Below are positions 17,878 to 26,229 of a stretch of 64,000 nt of DNA, one piece after another; the first letter of the stretch is position 1, and each line of letters starts with the position of its first letter. Below the pieces are notes generated by a model, which was not told the origin of the DNA, searched no databases, and saw nothing but the letters and a program-made list of their open reading frames with translations. Made by a program: the position numbers and the translations under genes. The DNA is from Roseiarcus sp963842835 (GTDB lineage: Bacteria > Pseudomonadota > Alphaproteobacteria > Rhizobiales > Beijerinckiaceae): contig CAWJIB010000014.1 of the NCBI GenBank assembly GCA_963842835.1, forward strand, positions 1 to 64,000, read 5' to 3'.

Positions 17878-18570
17878 TCACTCTTTGGCCAGCGCTTGCA
17901 CGGCGGCGGCGGCCATCGCGCCTCGCCCCTCGAGCGGCGTCGAAGCCGGTCCGCTCTTGCCGTCGGCGCCGTAGAGGGTCGTCAGCGCCGTGAGAGGCCC
18001 GCCCTCGGGCTCGGAGGAAACGCGGCCGGTCTGCGAACCTGTCTTCACCGGGCGCCCGGCGACGAGGTCCTCGATGAGCGCCGCGAAATTCTCGGGCGTC
18101 AGGTCTTCGTAATAGTCGTCGTTGATCTGGACCATCGGCGCGTTGCAGCAGGCGCCCAGGCACTCGACCTCGACCCAGGACAGCGCGCCATCCGCGGTGA
18201 CGTGTCTTTCCTCGCCGATGCGCTTCTTGCAGACTTTTTTGATCGCCTCGGCGCCGCGCAATTGGCACGGCGTCGTGCCGCAGAGTTGCACGTGATGGCG
18301 CCCGACCGGCTCCAGATTGAACATCGTGTAGAAGGTCGCCACTTCGAGCGCGCGGATATAGGGCATCCCGAGCATGTCGGCGACTTTTTCGATCGCGGGC
18401 TTGGGCAACCAATAGCCGCTCTGCTCCTGGGCGCGCCACAGCAGCGAGATGATGGCCGAGGCCTGACGGCCGGCGGGATACTTGGCGATTTCCTTCTCCG
18501 CCCACGCGCGATTTTCCGGCGTGAACTCGAAGGTCTCAGGCTGAACCTCGGCAAGACGGCGAACGGACAT
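17878..18570 (-). CDS. nuoE: NADH-quinone oxidoreductase subunit E
   Basis: A 230-residue thioredoxin-fold subunit carrying the [2Fe-2S] cluster N1a. Cysteines lie in LCGTTPCQLRGAEAI (near 96-110) and VECLGACCNAPMVQIND (near 133-150). The C-terminal 60 residues are a Gly/Ala/Pro-rich extension seen in alphaproteobacterial NuoE and absent from the short E. coli type. It is separated from nuoD by the 70-aa membrane ORF. Confidence 0.96.
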   Translation of the reverse strand: MSVRRLAEVQPETFEFTPENRAWAEKEIAKYPAGRQASAIISLLWRAQEQSGYWLPKPAIEKVADMLGMPYIRALEVATFYTMFNLEPVGRHHVQLCGTTPCQLRGAEAIKKVCKKRIGEERHVTADGALSWVEVECLGACCNAPMVQINDDYYEDLTPENFAALIEDLVAGRPVKTGSQTGRVSSEPEGGPLTALTTLYGADGKSGPASTPLEGRGAMAAAAVQALAKE

Positions 18571-18650
18571 TTAGCGCAACCCCAGTCTCTTGATCGTCAC
18601 ATGAGCGCGCGCCGACGGCCGAGCCGGCGCAAAAGCGAGGCGGGCGGCGC

Positions 18651-18863
18651 TCATCGCGCCTTGCCCCCGCGCTGGCCGTACGTGTCGTTCATGACGAAAA
18701 ACGCGGCGACGAAGATGAATCCGATGACGAGTCCGATGTCCGCCGAAGGCTGAACCAGCGGCTCCGCGCCCGACCAGCGCATCAGCGCCAAGACGGCGAG
18801 AAACGAGAGAAATCCGGAAGCGAGGAAGCGCGCGCGGCGCCTCAGCGATTCGACGACGCTCAT
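18651..18863 (-). CDS. Small two-helix membrane protein between nuoD and nuoE
   Basis: A 70-residue protein of unknown function. An Arg-rich N-terminus (SLRRRARF) precedes a hydrophobic segment at about residues 15-27. A second helix spans about 42-58 (IGLVIGFIFVAAFFVMN), followed by a short polar tail. The start ATG overlaps the nuoD stop by 4 bases (ATGA), which argues for translational coupling and a real gene. An 80-base gap follows before nuoE. I do not recognise the family. Position suggests an accessory role in complex I or a passenger gene, but that is inference. Confidence 0.6.
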   Translation of the reverse strand: MSVVESLRRRARFLASGFLSFLAVLALMRWSGAEPLVQPSADIGLVIGFIFVAAFFVMNDTYGQRGGKAR

Positions 18864-20050
18864 CGGTCGACCTCGCCGAACACGATGTCGAGCGAGCCGA
18901 GAATCGCGCTGACGTCCGCCAGCATGTGCTTGCGGCAGAGGAAATCCATCGCCTGCAGATGCGCGAAGCCCGGCGCGCGCAGCTTCACGCGATAGGGCTT
19001 GTTGGTTCCGTCGGAGACGAGATAGACGCCGAACTCGCCCTTGGGCGCCTCGACCGCCGCGTAGACCTCGCCGGCGGGAACCTTATAGCCCTCGGTGTAG
19101 AGCTTGAAATGATGGATCAGCGCTTCCATCGAACGCTTCATGTCGCCGCGCTTGGGCGGGACGACTTTGCCGTCGTGGACCGAGACGGGCCCCTCGCCGC
19201 CGGACGCGTTCAGCTTCTCGCAGCACTGTTTCATGATTTTGACGGACTGGCGCATCTCCTCCATGCGGATGAGATAGCGGTCGTAGCAGTCGCCGTTCTT
19301 GCCGACGGGGATGTCGAAATCCATCTCCTCGTAACACTCGTAGGGCTGCGCCCTGCGCAGGTCCCAGGGCGCGCCCGAGCCGCGCACCATGACGCCCGAA
19401 AAGCCCCAGGCCCAGGCGTCCTCGAGCTTGACGACGCCGACGTCGACGAGGCGCTGCTTGAAGATGCGATTGCCCGTCAGCAGCGTCTCCAGATCGTCGC
19501 AGACCTTGAGGTAGGGATCGCAGAAGGCGTGAATGTCGTCGATGAGCTTGGCCGGAATGTCCTGATGCACGCCGCCGGGACGGAAGTAGGCCGCGTGGAA
19601 GCGCGCGCCGCTCGCGCGTTCGTAGAATACGCAGAGCTTTTCGCGTTCCTCGAAGCCCCACAGCAGCGGAGTGATCGCGCCGACGTCGTTGGCGAACGTC
19701 GTGATGCTGAGCATGTGCGAAAGGAGGCGGCCGATCTCGCTATAGAGCACGCGGATAAGCTGGCCGCGGCGCGGAACCGTGATGCCGAGCAGGCGCTCGA
19801 CCGCCAGCGCATAGGCGTGTTCCTGGTTCATCGGCGCGACGTAGTCGAGGCGATCGAGATAGGGCACGTTCTGCAGATAAGTGCGCGCCTCCATCAGCTT
19901 CTCGGTTCCGCGATGAAGCAAGCCGATATGCGGATCGACGCGCTCGACGACTTCGCCGTCGAGCTCCAGCACCAGACGCAGCACGCCGTGCGCCGCCGGA
20001 TGCTGCGGGCCCCAGTTAATGGAGAAGTTGCGAAGATTCTGCTCGGTCAT
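18860..20050 (-). CDS. nuoD: NADH-quinone oxidoreductase subunit D
   Basis: A 396-residue 49-kDa-type subunit that with NuoB lines the quinone site. It begins with FSINWGPQHPAAHGVLRLV (residues 9-27), contains HIGLLHRGTEKLMEARTYLQ and ends DIVFGEVDR. It is separate from NuoC, the alphaproteobacterial and mitochondrial arrangement and not the fused enterobacterial one. The ATG at 20050 shares one base with the nuoC stop. Confidence 0.98.
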   Translation of the reverse strand: MTEQNLRNFSINWGPQHPAAHGVLRLVLELDGEVVERVDPHIGLLHRGTEKLMEARTYLQNVPYLDRLDYVAPMNQEHAYALAVERLLGITVPRRGQLIRVLYSEIGRLLSHMLSITTFANDVGAITPLLWGFEEREKLCVFYERASGARFHAAYFRPGGVHQDIPAKLIDDIHAFCDPYLKVCDDLETLLTGNRIFKQRLVDVGVVKLEDAWAWGFSGVMVRGSGAPWDLRRAQPYECYEEMDFDIPVGKNGDCYDRYLIRMEEMRQSVKIMKQCCEKLNASGGEGPVSVHDGKVVPPKRGDMKRSMEALIHHFKLYTEGYKVPAGEVYAAVEAPKGEFGVYLVSDGTNKPYRVKLRAPGFAHLQAMDFLCRKHMLADVSAILGSLDIVFGEVDR

Positions 20051-20646
20051 CAGGATTTCGCCTTCTCGTCGCCGGGCAGCGGCGCGCCCTCCCACGGGCT
20101 CAGAAAATCGAACTGCCGGAATTCCTGGTTGAGCCGCACGGGCTCGTAGCGAACGCGCTTCTCTTCGTCGTCGTAGCGAACTTCGACGAAGCCGGTCATC
20201 GGAAAGTCCTTGCGCAGCGGGTGCCCGTCGAAGCCGTAGTCGGTCAAGATACGGCGAAGGTCCGGATGGCCTTCGAACAACACGCCGAAAAAGTCGTAGA
20301 CTTCGCGCTCGTACCAATTGGCGGCGGGATAGACGGAAATCGCTGAAGGGACCGGCGTCGCCTCGTCGGTCTCGATCTTGACGCGGATGCGCTGATTGAG
20401 CTTGGGCGAGAGCAGTTGATAGACGATGTCGAAACGTTTCTCGCGCTCGGGGTAATCCGCGCCGCTGATGTCGGTAAAACAAACGAACTGACAAGCGGCG
20501 TCGTCGCGCAGGAACGTCAGGACGTCGACGATGCGCGCGGCCTCGGCCGTCAGCGTCAATTCGCCAAAGGCCAGGCGCGCGCCGACAACGGCGCCAGGCA
20601 TCGTCGCGACGGCTTTGTCGCCGATGGATTTCAACGCGTCGTCCAT
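20050..20646 (-). CDS. nuoC: NADH-quinone oxidoreductase subunit C
   Basis: A 198-residue 30-kDa-type subunit of the peripheral arm. The signature YEREVYDFFGVLFEGHPDLR lies near residues 112-131 and GFDGHPLRKDFPMTG near 138-152. I trimmed an extended upstream frame to ATG 20646, which gives MDDALKSIGD. The spacer to nuoB is 43 bases. Confidence 0.97.
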   Translation of the reverse strand: MDDALKSIGDKAVATMPGAVVGARLAFGELTLTAEAARIVDVLTFLRDDAACQFVCFTDISGADYPEREKRFDIVYQLLSPKLNQRIRVKIETDEATPVPSAISVYPAANWYEREVYDFFGVLFEGHPDLRRILTDYGFDGHPLRKDFPMTGFVEVRYDDEEKRVRYEPVRLNQEFRQFDFLSPWEGAPLPGDEKAKS

Positions 20647-20689
20647 TGCCCCTCTCGTATCCCCTTCGCCCGCTTGCCGGGGAAGGCGC

Positions 20690-21265
20690 TCACCTTTCGA
20701 TCGTCCCCGTGCGCCGGATCTTCTTTTGCAGCAGCAACACGCCGTAGAGCAGCGCCTCGGCGGTCGGCGGACAGCCGGGAACATAGATATCGACGGGAAC
20801 GATGCGGTCGCAGCCGCGCACCACTGAATAGGAATAGTGGTAATAGCCGCCCCCGTTGGCGCAGGATCCCATCGAGATCACGTAACGCGGCTCGGGCATC
20901 TGGTCGTAGACCTTGCGCAGCGCCGGAGCCATCTTATTGGTGAGCGTGCCCGCCACAATCATCACGTCGGACTGGCGCGGGCTGCCGCGCGGCGCGAAGC
21001 CGAAGCGCTCGCAGTCGTAGCGCGGCATGACGATATGCATCATCTCGACCGCGCAGCACGCGAGGCCGAAGGTCATCCACATCAGCGAGCCCGTGCGCGC
21101 CCATTGGATGAGGTCGTCCGTCGAGGTGATGAGGAAGCCCTTGTCCGCGAGCCGATCGCTCATCGCGCCGAAAAACGGATCATTGGCGCCGACCGGCTTG
21201 CCGGTCGAAGGATCGAGGATGCCGCGCGGCGCCGGAGCGACAACGGGGCCAGCGTTCAATCCCAT
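20690..21265 (-). CDS. nuoB: NADH-quinone oxidoreductase subunit B
   Basis: A 191-residue subunit carrying cluster N2, the last iron-sulfur cluster before quinone. Tandem cysteines lie in FGLACCAVEMM near residues 67-77, the third in MGSCANGGGYYHYSY near 130-145 and the fourth in VPGCPPTAEALLYG near 160-173. The start overlaps the nuoA 3' end by 10 bases. Confidence 0.98.
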   Translation of the reverse strand: MGLNAGPVVAPAPRGILDPSTGKPVGANDPFFGAMSDRLADKGFLITSTDDLIQWARTGSLMWMTFGLACCAVEMMHIVMPRYDCERFGFAPRGSPRQSDVMIVAGTLTNKMAPALRKVYDQMPEPRYVISMGSCANGGGYYHYSYSVVRGCDRIVPVDIYVPGCPPTAEALLYGVLLLQKKIRRTGTIER

Positions 21266-21621
21266 TCCAGCGCTCCCTTATTCCATTCGTAAACGAAGCC
21301 GATGGTCAGCACGACGAGGAAGAGGATCATCGACCAGAAGCCGAACGCGCCGATATCATGGAAGGCGACCGCCCACGGGAACAGAAAGGCGACTTCGAGA
21401 TCGAAGATGATGAACAGCAGCGACACGAGATAAAAACGCACGTCGAACTTCATGCGCGCGTCGTCGAACGGATTGAAGCCGCATTCGTAAGCCGAGAGCT
21501 TTTCCGCGTCAGGGTTCTTGTAGGCGACGATGAACGGCGCGATCAGCAACGCCAAGCCGATCAGCCCGGAGAGCGCGATGAAGACGACGAGCGGCAGGTA
21601 GTCGGTGATCAGACTCGGCAC
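21256..21621 (-). CDS. nuoA: NADH-quinone oxidoreductase subunit A
   Basis: A 121-residue three-helix membrane subunit and the first gene of the nuo operon. The cytoplasmic loop AYECGFNPFDDARMKFDVRF near residues 45-64 contains the conserved cysteine, and FDLEVAFLFPWAV near 73-85 is diagnostic. The operon promoter must lie between 21622 and the tRNA-Asp gene. I could not pick out convincing -35/-10 boxes. Confidence 0.97.
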   Translation of the reverse strand: MPSLITDYLPLVVFIALSGLIGLALLIAPFIVAYKNPDAEKLSAYECGFNPFDDARMKFDVRFYLVSLLFIIFDLEVAFLFPWAVAFHDIGAFGFWSMILFLVVLTIGFVYEWNKGALEWD

Positions 21622-21857
21622 GGAGCCTCCGCTGGACTTTTTCGATCGGCGGCGAGCCGCCGGGCCTCACGCGACGCGCCGAGCGATCATTGCGCTCGCG
21701 GCGCGAAGCGAACTGGCGAAGGCCTATCGCAGCGCAGCGAACCACGCAAGACGAAACCCGCCTTTAGCGATCAATCCTTTGGGGGCAAATTGTCGCCGCC
21801 AGGGCGTGAAGGGCCCAATTGGGCGAAAGCGGCGCGGCGATTTCGATCGGGGGAAAA

Positions 21858-21934
<77 letters not shown>

Positions 21935-21999
21935 ATAAGGGCGTTGAGCGGATAAGACACGGCGCCGCGCAAGTCAAGGGCGACGCGCGCGCCGGGCCG

Positions 22000-22653
22000 T
22001 CACAGTCGCGCCGAGCCCAGACGCCAGCGCGCGATCTCGCGCGCGCTGAGGATATGGAGCACGCCGGACGAAAGCAATTCGGCGCGCCAGACGAGGGCGG
22101 GGTCGACGCCCATGCGCGCCGCGTATCTGGCCAGCACGGCGACAAGGCGGGGGTCGGCCAGGTTGCGCCTGACGGCCGCCGCGCCGCGCTCTTCGCCCTC
22201 CTCGGGCTGAACGATCGACATGCGATGCAGGCCGACGCGACTCGTGCTCGGCACGACGCGCCGAAACGCGCCCATGAGCGCGTAGACGCAGGCGGACAGG
22301 CATTGCCCCGAGACTGGACCGGAACGTCCGTCCTGCGATGCGAATCCCGCGACGATGGCGGCCGAGCGCAGGCTGCGAAACGCGACTCCCAGCTCCATGG
22401 ACGCGACGACGTTGCCGCCGGGCGAATTTATGAAGATGACGCTTCGCAGCCTCTGCGAGAGGGAAGCCTCTCGCGCGAAATCGATGAACGCCTGCGGCGT
22501 GCCCTCTTCGATCACGCCGTCGGCGACGATCACCTCGGGACATTTCGAGCCGCAGTCCGGCGTGTCGAGAGTGACCGCGCGGAACGTCATCGGCGCTTGC
22601 CCGGCGCGCGCCGCCACCGCGTCTCCAATCGCGCCCCCCGCCAGCGCGACCAA
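22000..22653 (-). CDS. ClpP/crotonase-like periplasmic protein (COG3904-type)
   Basis: A protein of about 200 residues with a ClpP/crotonase-type core: SPGGNVVASMELGVAF, then GQCLSACVYALMGAFRRVV and SRVGLHRMS. This resembles the uncharacterised predicted periplasmic proteins of COG3904; peptidase activity is unproven. Just before the first ATG (22590) the frame encodes a hydrophobic stretch like a signal peptide (WIAALVALAGGAIGDAVAARAGQA). No ATG lies between the upstream tRNA-Val and that stretch. I therefore used TTG at 22653; GTG at 22617 and ATG at 22590 are alternatives. It sits between two tRNA genes. Confidence 0.65.
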   Translation of the reverse strand: MVALAGGAIGDAVAARAGQAPMTFRAVTLDTPDCGSKCPEVIVADGVIEEGTPQAFIDFAREASLSQRLRSVIFINSPGGNVVASMELGVAFRSLRSAAIVAGFASQDGRSGPVSGQCLSACVYALMGAFRRVVPSTSRVGLHRMSIVQPEEGEERGAAAVRRNLADPRLVAVLARYAARMGVDPALVWRAELLSSGVLHILSAREIARWRLGSARL

Positions 22654-22715
22654 CGCGGCGATCCACAGCGATCGGCGCGCCGCCGCATCGGGGACTCTCT
22701 TGCATCGAAGCGGAC

Positions 22716-22791
22716 TGGTGGGCGGTGACGGGCTCGAACCGCCGACCCTCTCGGTGTAAACGAGATGCTCTACCAACTGAGCTAACCGCCC
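22716..22791 (-). tRNA. tRNA-Val (TAC)
   Basis: A 76-base cloverleaf with encoded CCA. The acceptor GGGCGGT pairs with ACCGCCC, the discriminator is A, the anticodon arm is TCTCG-TTTACAC-CGAGA and the T-arm contains GGTTCGAGCC. Confidence 0.96.
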
Positions 22792-22910
22792 TTGATCTCG
22801 CGGCGCCGCGCGTCGCGCCGAACAGCCTACACAGTCGCGCTTCGCGGGCCAAGCCTGATCCCGCCTCGTGTGATCCCGCCTCGGCCCGATCCAAAGTCGT
22901 GGCGATCAAC

Positions 22911-22935
22911 GAAAAGGGCGGCCTGGGGCCGCCCT
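22911..22935 (-). terminator. Rho-independent terminator of hupB
   Basis: On the minus strand the inverted repeat AGGGCGGCC / GGCCGCCCT with a 3-base loop is followed by TTTTC. It lies 46 bases after the hupB stop. Confidence 0.75.
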
Positions 22936-22980
22936 CGAAAAACCTGCGCCGCGCCGCTCTTCGGGCGCGCCGGATTGCGC

Positions 22981-23271
22981 TTATTTCTTGACGGCCTTCT
23001 TGTTCAGGCTCGCCTTGAGCGCGGCGCCGGCCTTGAAGCGGGCGTTCTTCGAAGCCGCAATCTTGATTTCCTTGCCGGTCGCGGGGTTGCGGCCCTTGCC
23101 GGCGGCGCGTTCGCGCACCGAGAACGTGCCGAAGCCGACGAGGCGCACTTCGTCGCCCTTCTTGAGCGACTTGGCGATGCCGTCGAGCGTGGCTTCCAGC
23201 GCCGCAGCGGCGCTCACTTTGGTCAATTCCGCTTCTTTCGCGATGTGCTCGACGAGCTCGAGTTTGTTCAT
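22981..23271 (-). CDS. hupB: DNA-binding protein HU
   Basis: A 96-residue nucleoid protein of the HU/IHF family. The start MNKLELVEHIAKEAELTK, the core EVRLVGFGTFSVRERAAGKG and the DNA-intercalating arm RNPATGKEIKI are all present. A lysine-rich tail (NKKAVKK) ends the protein. It follows lon by about 270 bases, the usual lon-hup order, and has its own terminator. The gap is large enough for a separate promoter. Confidence 0.97.
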   Translation of the reverse strand: MNKLELVEHIAKEAELTKVSAAAALEATLDGIAKSLKKGDEVRLVGFGTFSVRERAAGKGRNPATGKEIKIAASKNARFKAGAALKASLNKKAVKK

Positions 23272-23478
23272 TTGGCCTCTCCTTTGCTTGTTTCGACGTT
23301 ACCGCGACGTCGCGCGCTTGCTCCCGTCGACCGCTGAAGCCGGCCGTCGCCCGCTTTGGCGAATCGGCGCCCGAGGTGATCCCATTGCTTGCCAATTGCC
23401 CGCGGAAAAGCAAGGCTCTGCCGAGGTTCGACTCACAAAAATATAGGTCTTCCCGGCAATTCAGGGCGCCAAAACGCG

Positions 23479-23509
23479 AAAGGCCGCGAATCCGGCTGGA
23501 TTCGCGGCC
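23479..23509 (-). terminator. Terminator-like hairpin after lon
   Basis: On the minus strand a 12-bp perfect stem (GGCCGCGAATCC / GGATTCGCGGCC, 4-base loop) begins about 30 bases after the lon stop and is followed by TTTCGCGTTTT. The U-tract is interrupted. Confidence 0.6.
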
Positions 23510-23539
23510 CTTCTGCGACCTGTCGGCGCGCGCGTCGCA

Positions 23540-25960
23540 TTAGTGCGCGAGGATGCCGGCGCCCTCGTCGTCGGCGGCCAGAGGCGCCGCAGCGGCCTTG
23601 GCGCTCTCTTCCCATTCGATGGCCTTCGGCTGGCGCACGAGCGCATGGGCCAGCACTTCCTCCATCCGCGACACCGGAACGATCTCGAGGCCGTTCTTCA
23701 CGGAGCTCGGGATATCCGCGAGATCCTTGGCGTTGTCCTCGGGGATCAACACCTTCTTGATGCCCCCGCGCAGCGCCGCCAGCAGCTTCTCCTTCAAGCC
23801 GCCGATCGGCAGCACGCGGCCGCGCAAGGTGATCTCGCCCGTCATGGCGACGTCGCGCCGAACGGGAATGCCCGTGAGCATGGACACGATGACCGTCGCC
23901 ATCGCCACGCCCGCCGACGGCCCGTCCTTCGGCGTCGCGCCTTCGGGAACGTGGACGTGGATGTCGCGCCGATCGAACAGCGGCGGCTCGATGCCGAAAT
24001 CGACCGCGCGGGAGCGCACGTAAGACGCCGCCGCCGAAATCAACTCCTTCATCACGTCCTTCAGGTTGCCGGTCACGGTCATGCGTCCCTTGCCCGGCAT
24101 CATCACGCCTTCGATCGTCAACAGCTCGCCGCCGACTTCCGTCCAGGCGAGACCCGTCACCAGGCCGACCTGATCTTCCGCCTCGATCTCGCCGTAACGA
24201 TACCTCGGCGCGCCGAGATATTCCGCCACGTTGGCCGCGGAGACGACGATCTTCTTCTTCTTGTTGGTGAGGATGTCCTTCACCGCCTTGCGCGCGAGAT
24301 TGGAGATCTCGCGTTCGAGGTTGCGCACGCCCGCCTCGCGCGTGTAGCGGCGCACGAGCTCCATGAGAGCGCTGTCCTCGACCACCCATTCCTTCGCATC
24401 GAGGCCGTGCTTGACCATCGAATTGGGCAGCAGGTGCTGCTTGGCGATTTCGACCTTCTCGTCCTCCGTGTAGCCGGCGATGCGGATGATCTCCATGCGG
24501 TCCATCAGCGCCGGCGGGATGTTGAGCGTATTGGCGGTGGTCACGAACATCACGCCCGAAAGATCGTAATCGACCTCGAGATAATGGTCGTTGAACGCCG
24601 CGTTCTGCTCGGGATCGAGCACTTCGAGCAACGCCGACGACGGATCGCCGCGGAAATCCATCCCCATCTTGTCGATCTCATCGAGCAGGAAGAGCGGGTT
24701 GGAGGTCTTCGCCTTGCGCATGGACTGGATGACCTTGCCGGGCATCGAGCCGATGTACGTGCGGCGATGGCCGCGAATCTCCGCTTCGTCGCGCACGCCG
24801 CCGAGCGACATGCGCACGAATTCGCGCCCCGTCGCCTTGGCGATCGATTTGCCGAGCGAGGTCTTGCCGACGCCGGGAGGCCCGACGAGGCAGAGGATCG
24901 GCCCCGTCAGCTTGTTGGCGCGCTGCTGCACGGCCAGGTACTCGACGATGCGGTCCTTGACCTTGTCGAGGCCGAAATGATCGGCGTCGAGGATCGCCTG
25001 CGCGGCGGGCAGGTCCTTCTTGATCTTCGATTTCTTCTGCCACGGGATCGACAGCAGCCAGTCGAGATAGTTGCGCACCACCGTCGCCTCGGCGGACATC
25101 GGCGACATCTGACGCAGCTTCTTGACTTCGCCCAGCGCCTTGTCGCGCGCTTCCTTGGTGAGCTTGGTCTTCTTGATGCGATCCTCGAGCTCGGACATTT
25201 CGTCCTTGCCGTCCTCGTCGCCGAGTTCCTTCTGGATCGCCTTCATCTGCTCGTTGAGATAGTATTCGCGCTGCGTCTTCTCCATCTGGCGCTTGACGCG
25301 CGTGCGGATGCGCTTCTCGACCTGCAGAACCGAGATTTCGCTCTCCATCAGGCCTAGGCACTTCTCGAAGCGCTTGGCGATCGAATGGATCTCGAGGATC
25401 GCCTGCTTGTCGGCGAGCTTGACCGCCAGATGCGAGGCGATCGTGTCGGCGAGCTTGCCGTAATCCTCGATCTGGGTGACGGCCGAGACAACCTCGGGCG
25501 AAATCTTCTTGTTGAGCTTCACGTAATTCTCGAACTCGGACACCACCGAGCGCGACAAGGCCTCCGCCTCGATCGGATCGATCGGGTCGTCCGCCACCGC
25601 CTCGGCTTCCGCCTCGTAATAGCCCTCGGTCGGCAGATAGGCTTTGATTCGAGCGCGCGATTCGCCTTCGACGAGAACCTTCACGGTTCCGTCGGGCAGC
25701 TTCAGCAGTTGCAAGACTTTGGCCAGCGTGCCGGTGGCGAAGATCGCGTCGGTCGCCGGGTCGTCGTCGGCTGCGTTCAGCTGCGTGGCGAGAAGAATCG
25801 GCTTGTCCGCCTTCATGACTTCCTCGAGGGCGCGAATCGACTTTTCGCGTCCCACGAACAAAGGCACGATCATGTGCGGGAACACGACGATGTCGCGCAG
25901 CGGCAAAACCGGATAGGTTCCGAGCGATCCGGGAGCGACAGTCTTGCGGGTGGTGGTCAT
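23540..25960 (-). CDS. lon: ATP-dependent Lon protease
   Basis: An 806-residue AAA+ serine protease that degrades damaged and regulatory proteins. The N-terminal substrate domain starts YPVLPLRDIVVFPHMIVPLF. Walker A is GPPGVGKTSLGK near 364-375, Walker B is LFLLDEIDKMG, the catalytic serine is in DGPSAGVAM near 685 and the catalytic lysine is in GGLKEKLLAA near 725. Length is normal. It lies between clpX and hupB on the same strand. The 270-base upstream gap could hold a heat-shock promoter, but I could not identify one with confidence. Confidence 0.98.
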   Translation of the reverse strand: MTTTRKTVAPGSLGTYPVLPLRDIVVFPHMIVPLFVGREKSIRALEEVMKADKPILLATQLNAADDDPATDAIFATGTLAKVLQLLKLPDGTVKVLVEGESRARIKAYLPTEGYYEAEAEAVADDPIDPIEAEALSRSVVSEFENYVKLNKKISPEVVSAVTQIEDYGKLADTIASHLAVKLADKQAILEIHSIAKRFEKCLGLMESEISVLQVEKRIRTRVKRQMEKTQREYYLNEQMKAIQKELGDEDGKDEMSELEDRIKKTKLTKEARDKALGEVKKLRQMSPMSAEATVVRNYLDWLLSIPWQKKSKIKKDLPAAQAILDADHFGLDKVKDRIVEYLAVQQRANKLTGPILCLVGPPGVGKTSLGKSIAKATGREFVRMSLGGVRDEAEIRGHRRTYIGSMPGKVIQSMRKAKTSNPLFLLDEIDKMGMDFRGDPSSALLEVLDPEQNAAFNDHYLEVDYDLSGVMFVTTANTLNIPPALMDRMEIIRIAGYTEDEKVEIAKQHLLPNSMVKHGLDAKEWVVEDSALMELVRRYTREAGVRNLEREISNLARKAVKDILTNKKKKIVVSAANVAEYLGAPRYRYGEIEAEDQVGLVTGLAWTEVGGELLTIEGVMMPGKGRMTVTGNLKDVMKELISAAASYVRSRAVDFGIEPPLFDRRDIHVHVPEGATPKDGPSAGVAMATVIVSMLTGIPVRRDVAMTGEITLRGRVLPIGGLKEKLLAALRGGIKKVLIPEDNAKDLADIPSSVKNGLEIVPVSRMEEVLAHALVRQPKAIEWEESAKAAAAPLAADDEGAGILAH

Positions 25961-26229
25961 GGACGATCCTGTTTCTTTGTGACCCGAGCGCGGGCCAAAC
26001 GCCGCCCCGAGCTTGAAACGCCAATCAGCCGACGAGTCCCGACCCAGATCAAACCGGCGCCGGATTTCGTCGCCATACGCCGGCCGGGATCAAAATCCCG
26101 CACCCGCGCTTCGACGCTTAACAGAGTCCGCATCGTATACCGAGGCGAAAACCATCACCGAGCAAGATGGCGGCTCGCCGCGCGAGTTTCAAGCGTCAAG
26201 GGCGCCCATTCTTCCGCGCGGACGTTCGG

